This document shows, one piece after another, positions 12,335-23,600 of a DNA stretch of 64,000 bases. The stretch comes from Abelmoschus esculentus (taxonomy: Eukaryota; Streptophyta; Magnoliopsida; Malvales; Malvaceae). Below the pieces are notes generated by a model, which saw only the letters and a program-made list of their open reading frames with translations, did no database searches and was not told where the DNA came from. Within the stretch, counting starts at the first letter, position 1. Each line of letters starts with the position of its first letter. The DNA lies in NCBI GenBank assembly GCA_035048815.1, contig JAUCBN010000016.1, positions 1,666,501 to 1,730,500 on the forward strand, read 5' to 3'. Position numbers and translations under genes: made by a program.

Positions 12335-13723
12335 TTTTTTTTTTTTATGTAACGTTTCTCTTTTATTTTTTTAATTTTACGATTTTTGTTGTTCTATTTG
12401 TTGTTTTAAAACTTTTTTAAATTATATTTTTATTTTATTTATCAATTAAATAGATTATTAATATATCTAAAAACTATTTCATATTAAATTTTGTATTTAA
12501 AATTATTTTTAATAGAAAGATCTATTTCGTTTTCGGTGTTTTCAAAACCAGTTATAAAGATCATAAGCAAATGAATGGTAATCTAACATTGATTTAAATT
12601 ATTCATTTTTATTATGATTTTGAAATTAAAATTATTCATTTTCATTTTATTATAATTTTGCTTTGATTTTAATATCTGTTATTACAGATACAATCCAATT
12701 CGAAATAGTAATAAATATAATCTAACATTGATTTTATTTGGATATTTTAATAAAAAATTGATTAAACTTAATTTGAATTAAAATAATAATAAAAATTGAT
12801 TAAACTATTTTAATTTGAATCAAAATAATAATAAAAAAATTACTCAATCTAATTTTGTCCTGAATTGTTTTTTTAATAACTTGGTCCGAACCTAATCTTT
12901 TAAGAAAAAAATTGGCCCTTATCAAGTACGGTCTGGTTATTTTGCCAGGTGGTTAGAAGATGTTATTTTGGTGTGATTTAATTTATTTCAAATTATAATT
13001 AATTATGTTTAATTTTTTAAATTTTAGTTATTATTAAAATATTATTATTATATAATAATATAAACTCTTCTTTAAACATATTAGTTCATTAAGTAAATGG
13101 TATGATAATTTTCTAAAATTTTACTCATTTAAAAATAATATTTTTTATTAAAATCTCTTAATATTTTATTAATCCATTAAAATTTTAATTAAATCTCTTC
13201 TAATTATAATTCAAGATATATCATTGTCGTTGAGCATAATTCCATACACGTTCCAATTTCGGTGTAACAACCAGTGTATTATGAGCGTGGGATGACACGG
13301 CAAACGAAACTCCGGGAGAAAAGCATATATATATTTATATTTTTTAAAAAAAGCATAGAATTTAATTATCAACAGTAGCAATTATTTAATTGATTGGGCT
13401 ACAAAAGAAATGTATAAAGTTAGCTTTTTTTCCCAAAGAAAAGTCAGTATAACATGTGACTTAAAATAAAAGAATGGCACCAAACCCCACACACCGACGT
13501 CGACATAAGCCATAGGAAAGAGGGAGGAAAGCAGCTCTCTCAACAACAACGGCCGCTTACTAATTCAGCTCTTCTTTCCTTACATATATCAACGTGAATT
13601 GTATTCTACGTTGTCAACATCTTTAGTCGGCAATATTGGCTATGAAAACCTAAAATTAGATGAAAAAATGGCTACATCGACTCGGACGCGTCAAAAAGAA
13701 CTCGGTTTCCAAGGTACACCGAA
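12335..13723. other. AT-rich intergenic DNA
   Basis: Very AT-rich sequence with no supported gene. The last 150 bases or so are probably the 3' UTR of the JAZ gene that is read from the other strand. Confidence 0.4.
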
Positions 13724-14841
13724 CTAGCAACCATATGGGGATGCACAAGTCAATCTGAAAAAACAAATGAAATAAACGTGTTAGTGTTTTTTGTATAATT
13801 AATGTTATTAATTAATTAGAATAAATATTAAAAAAATATTGTAGAAAAGACGAGAAAAACAATCACCTCTCTTTGCGTTTTTTCAGAAATCTCTGAAAAG
13901 ACTTTCTGCGGGCAATCGGCAGATCTGCATAGAAATCGAAAACAATCACTTAAGCAAGAATAATATATATGAGTAGAGATACTATTCATTTTTACACTAA
14001 TCTAGCAAGTTTCAACATGCAAAAGAAATTAAGCAGATCACTGACCTCCGTTAAGATTTTCAAGAAACTGTTGTTGATCGCTTGAAGTTGAAGGAGTTGT
14101 CACTTTCGAGTCTGTTGATTCAACATTTTTGGAGACTCCTTCTACCGCGTGTTTTAAGATGCTCTCCGCCTAAACAAAATTATAGAAATTAATATTAATT
14201 CGTTTGATTTTTTTCAGATTTTTTCCTCCGAAGAGTGTAAAAAACACGGATCTCAGAAAATGAAGATTGTTAAACGAACCTTATCACGAGGAACATTGAA
14301 AACGGAAACCGTTCCGTTGTAGAAAATGGTCAAAGGAGCTGTTTCATTACCATTATTAGATGCAGCCCTGAATAAAAGTGGATTCACAATTTTCACGTCA
14401 GAAATTTAAATCTCAAATCCATTTTTGTATGAAACAACAAAATAAGGAGGCAATTCGGTACCTGGCCACAGGAAAAAGAAGAGGTAAATCTGGAAACAGA
14501 GACTGAGTTTCCTTAGGACTCGAAGGCACCGAAGCAGGTTTGTTCGAGTCAGTCCGATCTTGACTCACCGGGTTCGTCAAACCAGAAGCAATCACGGATT
14601 TGATAAGCTCAGGATTCATCCTCGAAATTGCACTTTGGAGACCTATTAAAAATCAATCACAAACGTTTTTTTCTTCAAAACATTCCAGATTTATCCATTA
14701 AGAAACATACAAAAAAAAAGAAGTATTTTCAAACGTACCTCGAAAGCTTCGACGGCGATCGAGGAATTTCTGGAACTGAGATTTGCAGGAGTTGTCTTTC
14801 TCCATGCCAAAGAAATCAAATTCCACACAAGCTCTCGACAT
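13724..14841 (-). CDS. JAZ10: JAZ10-type jasmonate ZIM-domain repressor
   Basis: Six exons join in phase to 194 residues: 14841-14739, 14642-14462, 14367-14280, 14169-14046, 13924-13867 and 13754-13724. The N terminus (FGMEKDN, then FQKFLDRRRSF) resembles JAZ10-group proteins. TIFY (residues 108-111, TIFYNGTVSVFNVP) is the ZIM motif for NINJA and JAZ contacts. The C-terminal Jas motif starts with the COI1 degron LPIARR (167-172) and runs to PY; it has SF where the consensus has SL. JAZ proteins bind MYC transcription factors in the nucleus and are degraded through SCF-COI1 when jasmonoyl-isoleucine is present. A G-box lies in its promoter. The family is sure; the subgroup is inferred from the N terminus. 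Confidence 0.93.
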
Positions 14842-14901
14842 ATTGTTTTCACTTGAAATGAGAAGACGATTTTTCTGTTTGGCTGAGTATCGTGAAGTAA
14901 A

Positions 14902-15019
14902 CGTTTATAAAAGAAGAGGAGGAAAAAGTAGAATATAAAGAGTCGGAGAGCGGCGTGGGAAAAGATCAGAGAGACAGCTATAAATAATACTATACAAATA
15001 GGGACACGACTATCACGTG
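14902..15019 (-). promoter_or_regulatory. JAZ promoter: TATA box and G-box
   Basis: On the minus strand TATAAACG lies at 14909-14902, about 65 bases before the start codon, and a perfect palindromic G-box CACGTG at 15014-15019, about 175 bases before it. MYC2-type factors bind G-boxes, and JAZ genes are known to be induced by the very factors they repress, so this fits a negative feedback loop. The regulatory role here is inferred. Confidence 0.55.
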
Positions 15020-16419
15020 GAATATGTGTCACCTTTCGAGTAACAGGTCCAACCCTATGATTTTCTTTATAATAATTAATAAAAAATTACAAATAATCAC
15101 GTTTTTTATTTGTCATTCTATTTTTAGAGTTTTGTTTTAATTATTCTGATATTTTACATTTTAGTTTTGCATTTTTCACACAAATATATAATTAGTGATG
15201 AATCCAGAAACTTATTTGAGAGTAAACGTATATAAAATTTTAAATTTTTGAATATACACAAAGCTTAAATATTATAAAAATTTAAAAATTAATTCATTAA
15301 AAAAACTAAAGATAAATATTAGAATTCAAAAAATTATGTGTGGGCACAGACTCACGGTATATAATATTTTTTTGTTATTTAGATTCGACTTTACATCATA
15401 TAAGGATCATTATCGTATATACTAATAAAAAAAATTAAAAAAATCATAAGTATTTTAATTTTAGGGTTTATAAGATTAGTTTAAGGTGTAAGTTTTAGGG
15501 ATTTAAAATTTATAGATAGTATGTAGTTGGAATTTAGGATTTACAGTTAGAAGGACAAATGAATTTTCGAGAAACAATTTAATTTTAGAGTTTATGAAAT
15601 TAGTTTAAGTTATGAGTTTTAATTATATATCCTCATCATATTTAGATTTTTTAAAAAATAATAGATAGAATTAAAGTTTAGGGTTATTATTTTAAATATA
15701 TAAATATTAAAAAAATAATAATTATAGTAGTATTTGTTTTAAAATATACTCTCAATTATTAGATATTTATCGTTTAATTATTGTGTTGATAATACTAATA
15801 TTTAAATCTATTACCTTTAAAAATAATAATTATTGTTTTAATCATTAAAATAAAATAGTTCATGCTAAAATATAAATAATTAATTTAGAGTTTAGGTCGT
15901 TTATTCTTAAATTTAATATTGTAAGCCACGTCCAATTTTCCGTCTTTCAAAGCTGTTGTTGTAGCGGCAGTTGCAGCGAATTGGAGTTTTCACGTGTACC
16001 ATGTGAATTAAATTGGGATTCAACCTAATCCTTTCAATTCGTTAAAGCATTGGATGCGTACGTGAGGATGCCGACATGCTATAAATCACTGACAGAAATA
16101 TTAATTTCATTTTTATGGAAACCGCACTGTATTAGATAGTAAAAGGATTATAAATGGATAACATTTTAAATATTAAAAGTTTAACAGAAAATAAAAATAC
16201 AGTAAAATTTTAAGTGTAAAAATTGTTAAAAGAAAACTAATACTTTTAGAAGAACTAAAAAATATCTGAATTATATATAGAAACAATTTAGTTCATAGTA
16301 AAATTTAAAAAATTAAATCATAATTTTTTTTTGATAATTTCAATCAAACACTTATCTTTATCGAAAAGATAATAACATCTCCTTGTCTTTATCGTTTCGT
16401 TTATTCCCATGCGTTTTAT
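15020..16419. other. AT-rich intergenic DNA with an old element end
   Basis: No gene is supported. Around 15195-15365 a degenerate repeat begins TAGTGATGAATCCAGAAAC and ends in a GGGCACAGACTCACG stretch; it looks like the same family as the relic at 1729-1884 in the opposite orientation. The rest is AT-rich with gene-poor low-complexity sequence. Confidence 0.35.
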
Positions 16420-16594
16420 CGTTTCACTCTTGTCAAATAAAATAACGGTGAAGGTTGCAGATCGAGTGATGGTGCAGGGTATCTATCATAATAGTGGCCC
16501 TGATATCCAGGCGGCGGTGAGGACGAATGAGGGGTATGATTATATACAACTGATGGTGGCGGTGGTGGGAATCCTAGAGGAGGATAAGATATGT
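16420..16594 (-). pseudogene. proline-rich exon relic (CYSTM/XYPPX-like), cut by a MITE
   Basis: On the minus strand this segment reads SYPPLGFPPPPPS, then SPPPGYQGHYYDRYP and QPSP, and stops at about 16418. This resembles the N-terminal Pro-Gly-Tyr part of small cysteine-rich transmembrane (CYSTM) or XYPPX proteins. There is no start codon: upstream of the first Ser the sequence runs directly into the MITE at 16600. No Cys-rich membrane tail is seen further on. I read it as a dead exon 1, but a match based on low-complexity sequence is weak evidence. Confidence 0.35.
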
Positions 16595-16599
16595 TTTAT

Positions 16600-16796
16600 G
16601 AGAAATTATATCATGGGTCAGTCCTACCACGTTATCACGAGACCAATTACTAAAAACTATCATTTCAGCAATTTTTAATTTTTCAAGTGAAGATTCACTT
16701 GAAAAAACATAAACATAATAAAATTACTGAAATAAATAATTTTTAATGATTGATTTCATGGACACGTGGTAGAACCTACCCATAATAATTTTTCTC
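16600..16796. mobile_element. MITE copy 1 (long terminal inverted repeats)
   Basis: The left end GAGAAATTATATCATGGGT and the reverse complement of the right end GAGAAAAATTATTATGGGT match, and the match continues inward through CTACCACGT on both sides. A second inner inverted pair (TTTTTCAAGTGAA and TTCACTTGAAAAA) lies in the centre, so the element can fold almost completely. A related copy is at 27303-27561. No coding sequence is present. Confidence 0.75.
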
Positions 16797-17106
16797 CTGT
16801 TTTGCAGATACTTTACCCAAAACGTTAATTAGTGAAATAGAAATGTAATTAAAAACATAAAATGGGTGAATTTGGAATTTGAATTATATCTTTCTGTTTC
16901 CAGAAGGAGTCGCTGCTCATCTTCCCAGTAATTTCATTTTCGAAAATTCCATCAACGCATACAAAACGGTGTCGCATTGACTCGAACGACGATTGGGTCA
17001 GTATAAAATGTTTGGCATTTTGATTCTTTCTACCATCAAAGCTCGCATTACTTGACCAGGAATTGTATTTGCAGAAATCCCTCACGCGAAGGAGAAGTTC
17101 AATAAC

Positions 17107-18932
17107 ATGTCGAAGACGGAGGAGCCGGTGGTCGGAGTCCCGTACTATGCAGGGCCGAGGATAGATGGTTATCAGGAGGGGAGGATACCGCCGAACGCGA
17201 TATACGGGGACCCAAAGGGGATTCCGATTCAGCAAACCATGTATCGGGATACTCCTGCTCCTTTCAATTGCCCTTACTGTGGAAATTCCGGGCTCACCCT
17301 CGTCAGGTATTTTTTCCGATTTCTTTTGGTTCATCTTTTACTAATTTGTTCGATGTATATGATTCCGTTTTCCATAGCTCGTGCTGGTCTCTCGGTTGGA
17401 TTTTATGTTTAGGGTTTAATATTTAGCTTGTATTGTTTATGCATCTGGTGAGGGTGGATTATACGATCTGAAGTCGTCTGGTCGTCTCTAATTCCTGTGT
17501 TGCTTCTGAAATTTGTGGTTCGACTAATATCAGAACTGACGCATGCAAAATTAAAACATACAAAATAGATATATTATTTTGGCACTCAATATTAATTTTA
17601 ATCTAAAAGGATTAATCACGCTTGTAAAAGAAAATGACTGAGTATTTTTTTTAAATGAATTAAAGTTTAATATTTTATTTTGAATCGAAAAGATTTTTGT
17701 GAGACGAAAACTGTAATCAACTGGTGATAACATGACAAAACCACCTGAGAATGTATGTTGTCATAATAGTGTCATATAGACAAGTATATCAATTTCATAT
17801 AAAGTCACATTAATAAAAATATTTTTATTAAATTATATAAAAATAAAATATTTTTCTTTTGATACTTTATTCTGTCAAGTCATTTTAAGTTACTCATCGT
17901 TTGTTGACTGATATTTTTCGGTAGATGGGTGATTTTGGCCCAAAATAAAATGTTGTTTGTTAAATTAATTAAAAAATAAAAATAACTATTTAATCAAATT
18001 TTTAGTTTTATAGCTTTTTAAAATAGTTTTGTTTAAAATTTTTGGCATGCTTTTTTTTCCTTTCCAAATTGAAGTAAATGATAGAAAAAGTGATTGATTT
18101 CAAGTGAAATTTATATTTTTGTTTTACAAAGTTTTGTAATTGTCTGGTTTTTATAGTTTTTATTTTAATAATGTAAATGTTTTTTTTTATCATTTTAAAA
18201 TATTTTTACTATTTTTAGAAAGAAAAAAAATAAACCCAAAGGATAAAATAACTTGTTCCAACACGGTCAAAAGATGAAATAACTAATATGATTTTTTAAA
18301 AAATAAGGCAAAATATTATTAAATCTAAACAAAAAAGCCTATTAGTGATCCTTATAATACTATCTTTTAATACTCAGGGGCCTAATTAAAAATTTGTTTA
18401 AGGATTTTCATTTTTCCAAATGATATTTAAAAAGAATTAATTATTTATAAAAAAGTGTAAAACTATTTTATAAAAGGTGTCAATTATATATAATTTTAAT
18501 TTTTTATATATAAATTATATAAAGAAAATATGATTTTTCAAAATTTTTGGGGTGTGGCATGTTAATCCTTATACATTCCCCTATGATGATCCATTCAGTC
18601 AGCTCATATTGCTTTGAATGTTTACATTTTCCGAGATCCTTCAGATCCAAGCCTAGTCTTGCTGCTGTGGTTGGCTGCATGATTCCCTTCATGCTAGGCA
18701 TCTGCTTCCTTTGCCCTTCAATGGACTGCCTGTGGCATAAATACCATTATTGTCCAAACTGCAATGAAAAGGTCACTCTGTTTTAACTGCTTATCCACTC
18801 CCTTGGGTTGGCTTGCAAATCCTGAACCCTTTGCTTGTTTTGTTTCAGATTGCTAGTTTTGAGAAATCTGATGCTTGTGCTGTGGTGGATATGCCACAAT
18901 GGTGGGAAAAGAGTTTTGCTCTGCCTGCATGA
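17107..18932 (+). CDS. LITAF-domain zinc protein (GILP-like)
   Basis: Three exons, 17107-17306, 18645-18771 and 18849-18932, give 136 residues. A proline- and glycine-rich N terminus (VGVPYYAGP, then IPPNAIYGDP) is followed by FNCPYCGNSGLT, a hydrophobic stretch (AAVVGCMIPFMLGICFLCP) and HYCPNCNEKIASFEKSD. The two CPxC knuckles around a hydrophobic segment define the LITAF domain, which binds one zinc and sits in the cytosolic face of membranes. In Arabidopsis the single LITAF protein GILP binds the cell-death regulator LSD1 and dampens cell death; the same role here is inferred. The first intron is 1.34 kb and AT-rich with nothing recognisable in it. Confidence 0.9.
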
Positions 18933-19440
18933 TACTCAAGGCATGTTTGGAAATGGTTACTGTTTAATTTATATGCATTTTTTTCTGAAATAAAGAAGTT
19001 TTTGTGTACACAAAGGACCTATAATATGAATGTAAGTTAATTCATTTAGTGGCAAATCTCTCAAATAAGTTATTGCTACAATTTCACTCAAATTAAGCAC
19101 GAAATTAACAGTCATTCCAAACAAATGATACAATGAAATCACAATATAATTAAGCACTTATAATTCTTTATTCAATCCATAATTAATAAAAATGATACTG
19201 CAAACGTTTATTATATACTTGTTTTTATTGAAACTAAATAATAATGTCTAAAAATGATATGTTTATTTTATTATAAATAATCAAAATACTATAACGATTA
19301 ACCATGAACATTTTAGTACTGATGCAAGTGCATATAATTATATGAATGTAGAAGATCCATTTAGCTCTGCCACCGGTCTCTTTTGGAGCTCATCAAATCC
19401 AGTTCTGGAGTGGCACAAGGAGGAAGAAGAGAAAGTCCAG
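18933..19440. other. LITAF gene 3' flank and spacer
   Basis: Probably the 3' UTR of the LITAF gene for the first 100-200 bases, then AT-rich DNA up to the MIR169 transcript coming from the other strand. No other gene is seen. Confidence 0.4.
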
Positions 19441-19444
19441 CATG

Positions 19445-19595
19445 ATTGAACAGAGCCCGTATCGTTAGCCAAGGAGACTGCCTGTCTACCACCCGAGACC
19501 CCATTCTCATCTGAGTTTCGAAACTCGTGCAAGGCCGCAGGCAAGTCATCCTTGGCTACAATACAAAAGGACTCCGGTCCTCATGTAGGACCTCT
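19445..19595 (-). ncRNA. MIR169: MIR169 precursor
   Basis: On the minus strand the mature 21-mer lies at 19558-19538 and starts TAGCCAAGGATGACTTGCCT, identical over these 20 bases to known plant miR169 forms. After a loop of about 53 bases the star strand lies at 19484-19464 (CAGGCAGTC then TCCTTGGCTAAC). The two pair through most of their length and leave two bases (AC) at the 3' end of the star, as Dicer-like cutting predicts. Pairing continues outward through GTAT and ATAC. miR169 targets mRNAs of NF-YA subunits, linking it to drought, nutrient and flowering responses; the targets are outside this window. A TATA box sits about 115 bases upstream. Confidence 0.93.
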
Positions 19596-19674
19596 CTTCC
19601 TCATGAATTTCATAACCAAAATCTTCTTGTTTTTCATCCAATGGGATGCTTCAAATGCAATGTTCGAGGCTCTC

Positions 19675-19682
19675 TATTTATA
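19675..19682 (-). promoter_or_regulatory. TATA box of MIR169
   Basis: On the minus strand CTATAAATAGAG gives a strong TATAAATA at 19682-19675. A transcript starting some 30 bases downstream (about 19645) would enter the miR169 hairpin after about 50-90 bases, which is usual for plant MIR genes. Confidence 0.6.
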
Positions 19683-19699
19683 GAACCGATGACTGACGG

Positions 19700-20540
19700 T
19701 GCTCGGGACATTGGAATCTGATCATCGTCTTGGAATAGATTCGTGTTTTTGAATGGTTGAGACGATGCCACCCAACTTTTGAGTCAAACTCCAAGGAATA
19801 CAGTGGTGTGGTGGAACCACCGCTCACATTTCCTTGATGGTTCTGTCTCTTGGCCATTCCCAGAGGGCTTATGGGAAATGGTTTCACCCGTCGAAAGGCT
19901 AGTGTTCGAACAAAATCTTTAAAGTCGACATCCGATTTCTTGCGCCTGCAGAATCATATTTGTATTCCGTTTCCAGCATATAGCCAAGGTCCTATCAGCC
20001 TCAACAAGTTTTTTTTTTTTATTTAAATTCTGTTTGACTTGTATTGTTGTTTTTCCTTTTTGACTTTATGTGATTCGGAGGCTTTCATATCATAAAGTAG
20101 TGAACGTCAAAACTCTTGTGCCAAAGCTTCTTCAAGAAAGATGGAATCATTGGGTTGAATTGCATGTGTTTTCAATACCTTTTTCTTGTCTTTTCTTTTT
20201 CATATCATTGGGTAGACAAAACTTAATCATTCTTAATATGAAACAACGCCATAAAACTCATGTTTCAAACCAAATTCTCAATTATCTATTACTGCATTGC
20301 ATAAAATACAAAATTCCTCAAAAAAGATAGAACATATGGCAAGTATTTCACTGATTCATGCCAAGCGTTCATCAAAAGATATAGACAAAGAAGCAGCTAA
20401 AGCATGTACCAATGGTATAGAAAGAATAAGTAGACAAGAATATATGCACATATTTGAACCTATTCGTTACGATAACAACAATTGTAGCCCCCGTGGTTAC
20501 GAATGAAACCAGGACTAGAATTAGATGTGTAACAATCAGT
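19700..20540. other. MIR169 upstream region and spacer
   Basis: The first 200 bases are more GC-rich than the surroundings and are probably MIR169 promoter. The rest holds short open frames without family resemblance. Sequence near 20460-20540 on the minus strand could be 3' UTR or a small last exon of the BAR-domain gene. Confidence 0.35.
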
Positions 20541-20693
20541 TCCTGCATCAATCACAAGCCAACAGTCGGAAATAGAAAAAAAAAATGAATATATAGGTAT
20601 ATGTTGTGATATGTAATTTGATGCAGGAACTTCAATCGTTTTGGCACAAGTTTTTCTAAATGGATCAAAGGAAACAAAAGGATTGTGTTTTGA

Positions 20694-23600
20694 TTACCTA
20701 TCAGAGGTCTTCAAATTAGTTGATGATGGCTGGATTTGTGATAAAGATATTGGTGTCAAAGGGGGTGAGGCAAGATCTTGACACATCTCTGAACTGATAG
20801 CGGGTTCCAGAGGTTTGGACATAGGTAATGACATCACTCTCCGACTGAATGAAGGTATGGAGAAACTGCGAGTGACAGCGTCTGGAGGTTGTGGCAGTGG
20901 AGAGGCAGTTTTCGACATTGTTGATTTCTTTGTAGCAGGGAGCACTTGGCCTCTAGGCATCAAGGGGGCTGAATAGCCAACCAAGCCTGAAGGTCTTGGA
21001 GACTTGGAAGCTGAAGTGGCTGGGGGTCTAGGAAGTTCATGAAGCTCGCTAATTTTAGGTGTGGACACAAATGTAGGAGAAGTATTTGGTGATGTTTTGG
21101 GGGATACTGCATGCACTTGAGGAACTGGAGTTTTCAAAATTGGCCCAGAGAACAATCGGGGATGTTCCACTGAAACAGGTTTGATAGGCCGTGGTTTACT
21201 TGTCAAGGGACCAGAGAAGGCGTGTCTTTTAATTTTTTTGGAATCAGAAGAAGCAGTTGGACTAACTTGTGAAAAGAAAACCTTATCAACCAAAGGAGGG
21301 GGTAGTTGGGTTGAAGAAGCATGGTTATTGCTCTCTCTACGTACTACTTCTGCATTTGTAAAAGCAGATCCAGAATTTTTTTCATCCCCCAAAATCCTCT
21401 CATATTTCTTGAGCTCAAGAGGAGATGAATGCCACAAATTGTTCGAATTCTCTTTCAAACCAGTTCTGAAAGGTTGAGGACTTTTAGCAACCGGTGTAGG
21501 TAATACATATGAGCTGAACTTCCGTGCCGGTAATGGTTGAATTTTCACAGAAGGCTCATATTTATTCTCGGCAAAAAGAGGAGCTGATTGGCTGCCATTC
21601 CTTATTTCCCCTCCAAATGAAAAAGAATGACGGGCGCGGCGGGTTCTTTCTGGATTTTCCTGTAACATAAGGAGCAGTAAATATACCAGCAATAAAGTAG
21701 ATATTTGAGGTAAATGGGGGAGAACAAAATAAAATGCAAATGAGGTTATAATGTTGCTTTGGTGGGAGCATTACATACTTTGTATTCAGTAACATCAATG
21801 CATATAAATCTCGTCTAATCAGACACAGTTACTGGACTTGCATGGCTAATATAGTCCAGTGAAAACTGATATGTAATAGGATGAATTTAAGTGGATTTAT
21901 CCTACATCTTTTGAGTATTGGTTTTCTTTTTGAGTTGTGTCATATTAAAGTTGGAACTCTCCATCTATAGCCAACTAGTTCAAGTTCTGGCTATTATCAA
22001 AGACCAGATTACTTGATTGCTCTATATGCCCATTTACAAGATCAAATTTGAAGTATGTGGTAATATTAGTTCTTTACCTTTGCAACCTCCACCTTTGCAA
22101 CTTGGGGAAATGTAAGGCCTACTTCATCCAACTGCAAAATTACAAGGAAAATTATTCTCCAAGCAGAACCGCATGGAATCCATTCTAAAGTTAATTCATT
22201 TAGTGGCAGAACTCATATAACATGTTAAATAGTCACCTCCATGGAATGCCGTGAAGCAGGAATTATGTTCTGATCTTGATCATTTTGTCCATAGTCAAAG
22301 CTAAGCTCACCATCATCCTCATCCTCATCACTATCGTAATCGGTATCATCATTTTCATAAAATTCATTATCATTACCGTTGTCTCCATCATCATCTTCAA
22401 GTCCACTGAAGTGATAATCAATATGCTGCTGCTCAGTGATCTTCTGCACATGTGGCTCCACTTCTTCAAGAGACTTGAGAGCCTTCTTAAAAAAGCTCAG
22501 CTGCTTTCAAGCAAAAGGAGACAGATCAATAACCATTAACCAACAATAGAAGGAATAAGAAAGTTCAATAAAGTAGGAGGGAAAAGAAACCTGAGCAGCA
22601 TGGTGTCGTGCTGCTTGTGTAAGAAGGCTTCTTGATTGTCCTTGCTTTAGAGATTTCAATCGGAAAACAAATAAAGTTGCCTCTTCATCATATTCATCAT
22701 GTGCTACTTGTAATTGCTGCCTGGAAATGTTCTCCCCTTTCCGACCTTTTGATCTTCCTTTTTCTCTGTGTCTCATTGCCATGTCCTTGTACACTTCTCT
22801 GTAGATAACAAACCAAATATTAGAAGCCATTATCTTTGAGAGATGAACTTTGTGTGTGTCTATTTGTTAATAAATAAGTAATAAACTTGGACCTTTTTTC
22901 ATCACATTGTCTTTCATCTCCTGCATCAACAGAGGGGGGAAAAGTCAACATTACATGACTAAAATATGCTTAACTGTCTCTATAGTACATAATGCAATAC
23001 ATTTTGTAAGTAAAACAACGTGATTCAATAATAAAATTTTGAACTTTTGTTTATAATATTCACGTAATACCTAAGAAAATGACAACACAGTAAGGCTTCT
23101 GAAGAAAAAAGGAAAACTAACGAAGCCATGATAGCAAAAGATCCCATATAAATCCTCTATCCAATATCGGATTATCATTTCAGCCCTTAAGATGTTTGAA
23201 TATACTTAAGCCAATAATGATTCCAATATATGAAGCAAGTTTTCAAGGAGTAGGCCTTTTAAGGACTCTTTGGGTTCTATCCCAAGGGATTCATATGTTT
23301 AAAAGAAAACAGGGAGTCAAACTCAGGCATTTCTTGGTGTTGGTGGGTGAATACTTTATTGAAAATATAGTAAATAAACAGATATAAACATAGGCTTTTG
23401 TTATTGTTCCCAGCTGTTGTTCACTCTTTCAGACAATTCCCAGATTTCCAACTTTCAAAATTGTTTTATATTCACAGGAAAAAAGGTGAGATAATAATCT
23501 TAAAAGAAGACACCTAATCACTTAATCTTCAAGTTTTAGTCAGATCTATGGTCATCATCTTAATATGTACGTAAATGTACAAAAATTAGAAAGCAAAGGA

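Noticed and set aside
14691..15032. 113-codon minus-strand frame over the JAZ start
   Set aside because: Shadow of JAZ exon 1 and its promoter in another frame; the JAZ frame has the conserved N terminus.
16849..17334. 161-codon minus-strand open frame
   Set aside because: It is antisense to the first exon of the LITAF gene, whose plus-strand frame has clear zinc-knuckle similarity; the antisense product resembles nothing.
20500..20547. Extra last exon of the BAR gene ending in GGYNCCYRNE
   Set aside because: The segment is open, but splicing from the donor at 20699 puts it out of frame and gives a stop after two codons.
22276..22539. 87-codon plus-strand frame rich in Ile and hydrophobic residues
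   Set aside because: Antisense of the acidic Asp/Glu stretch of the BAR-domain protein, which makes Ile/Val-rich reverse frames by composition.
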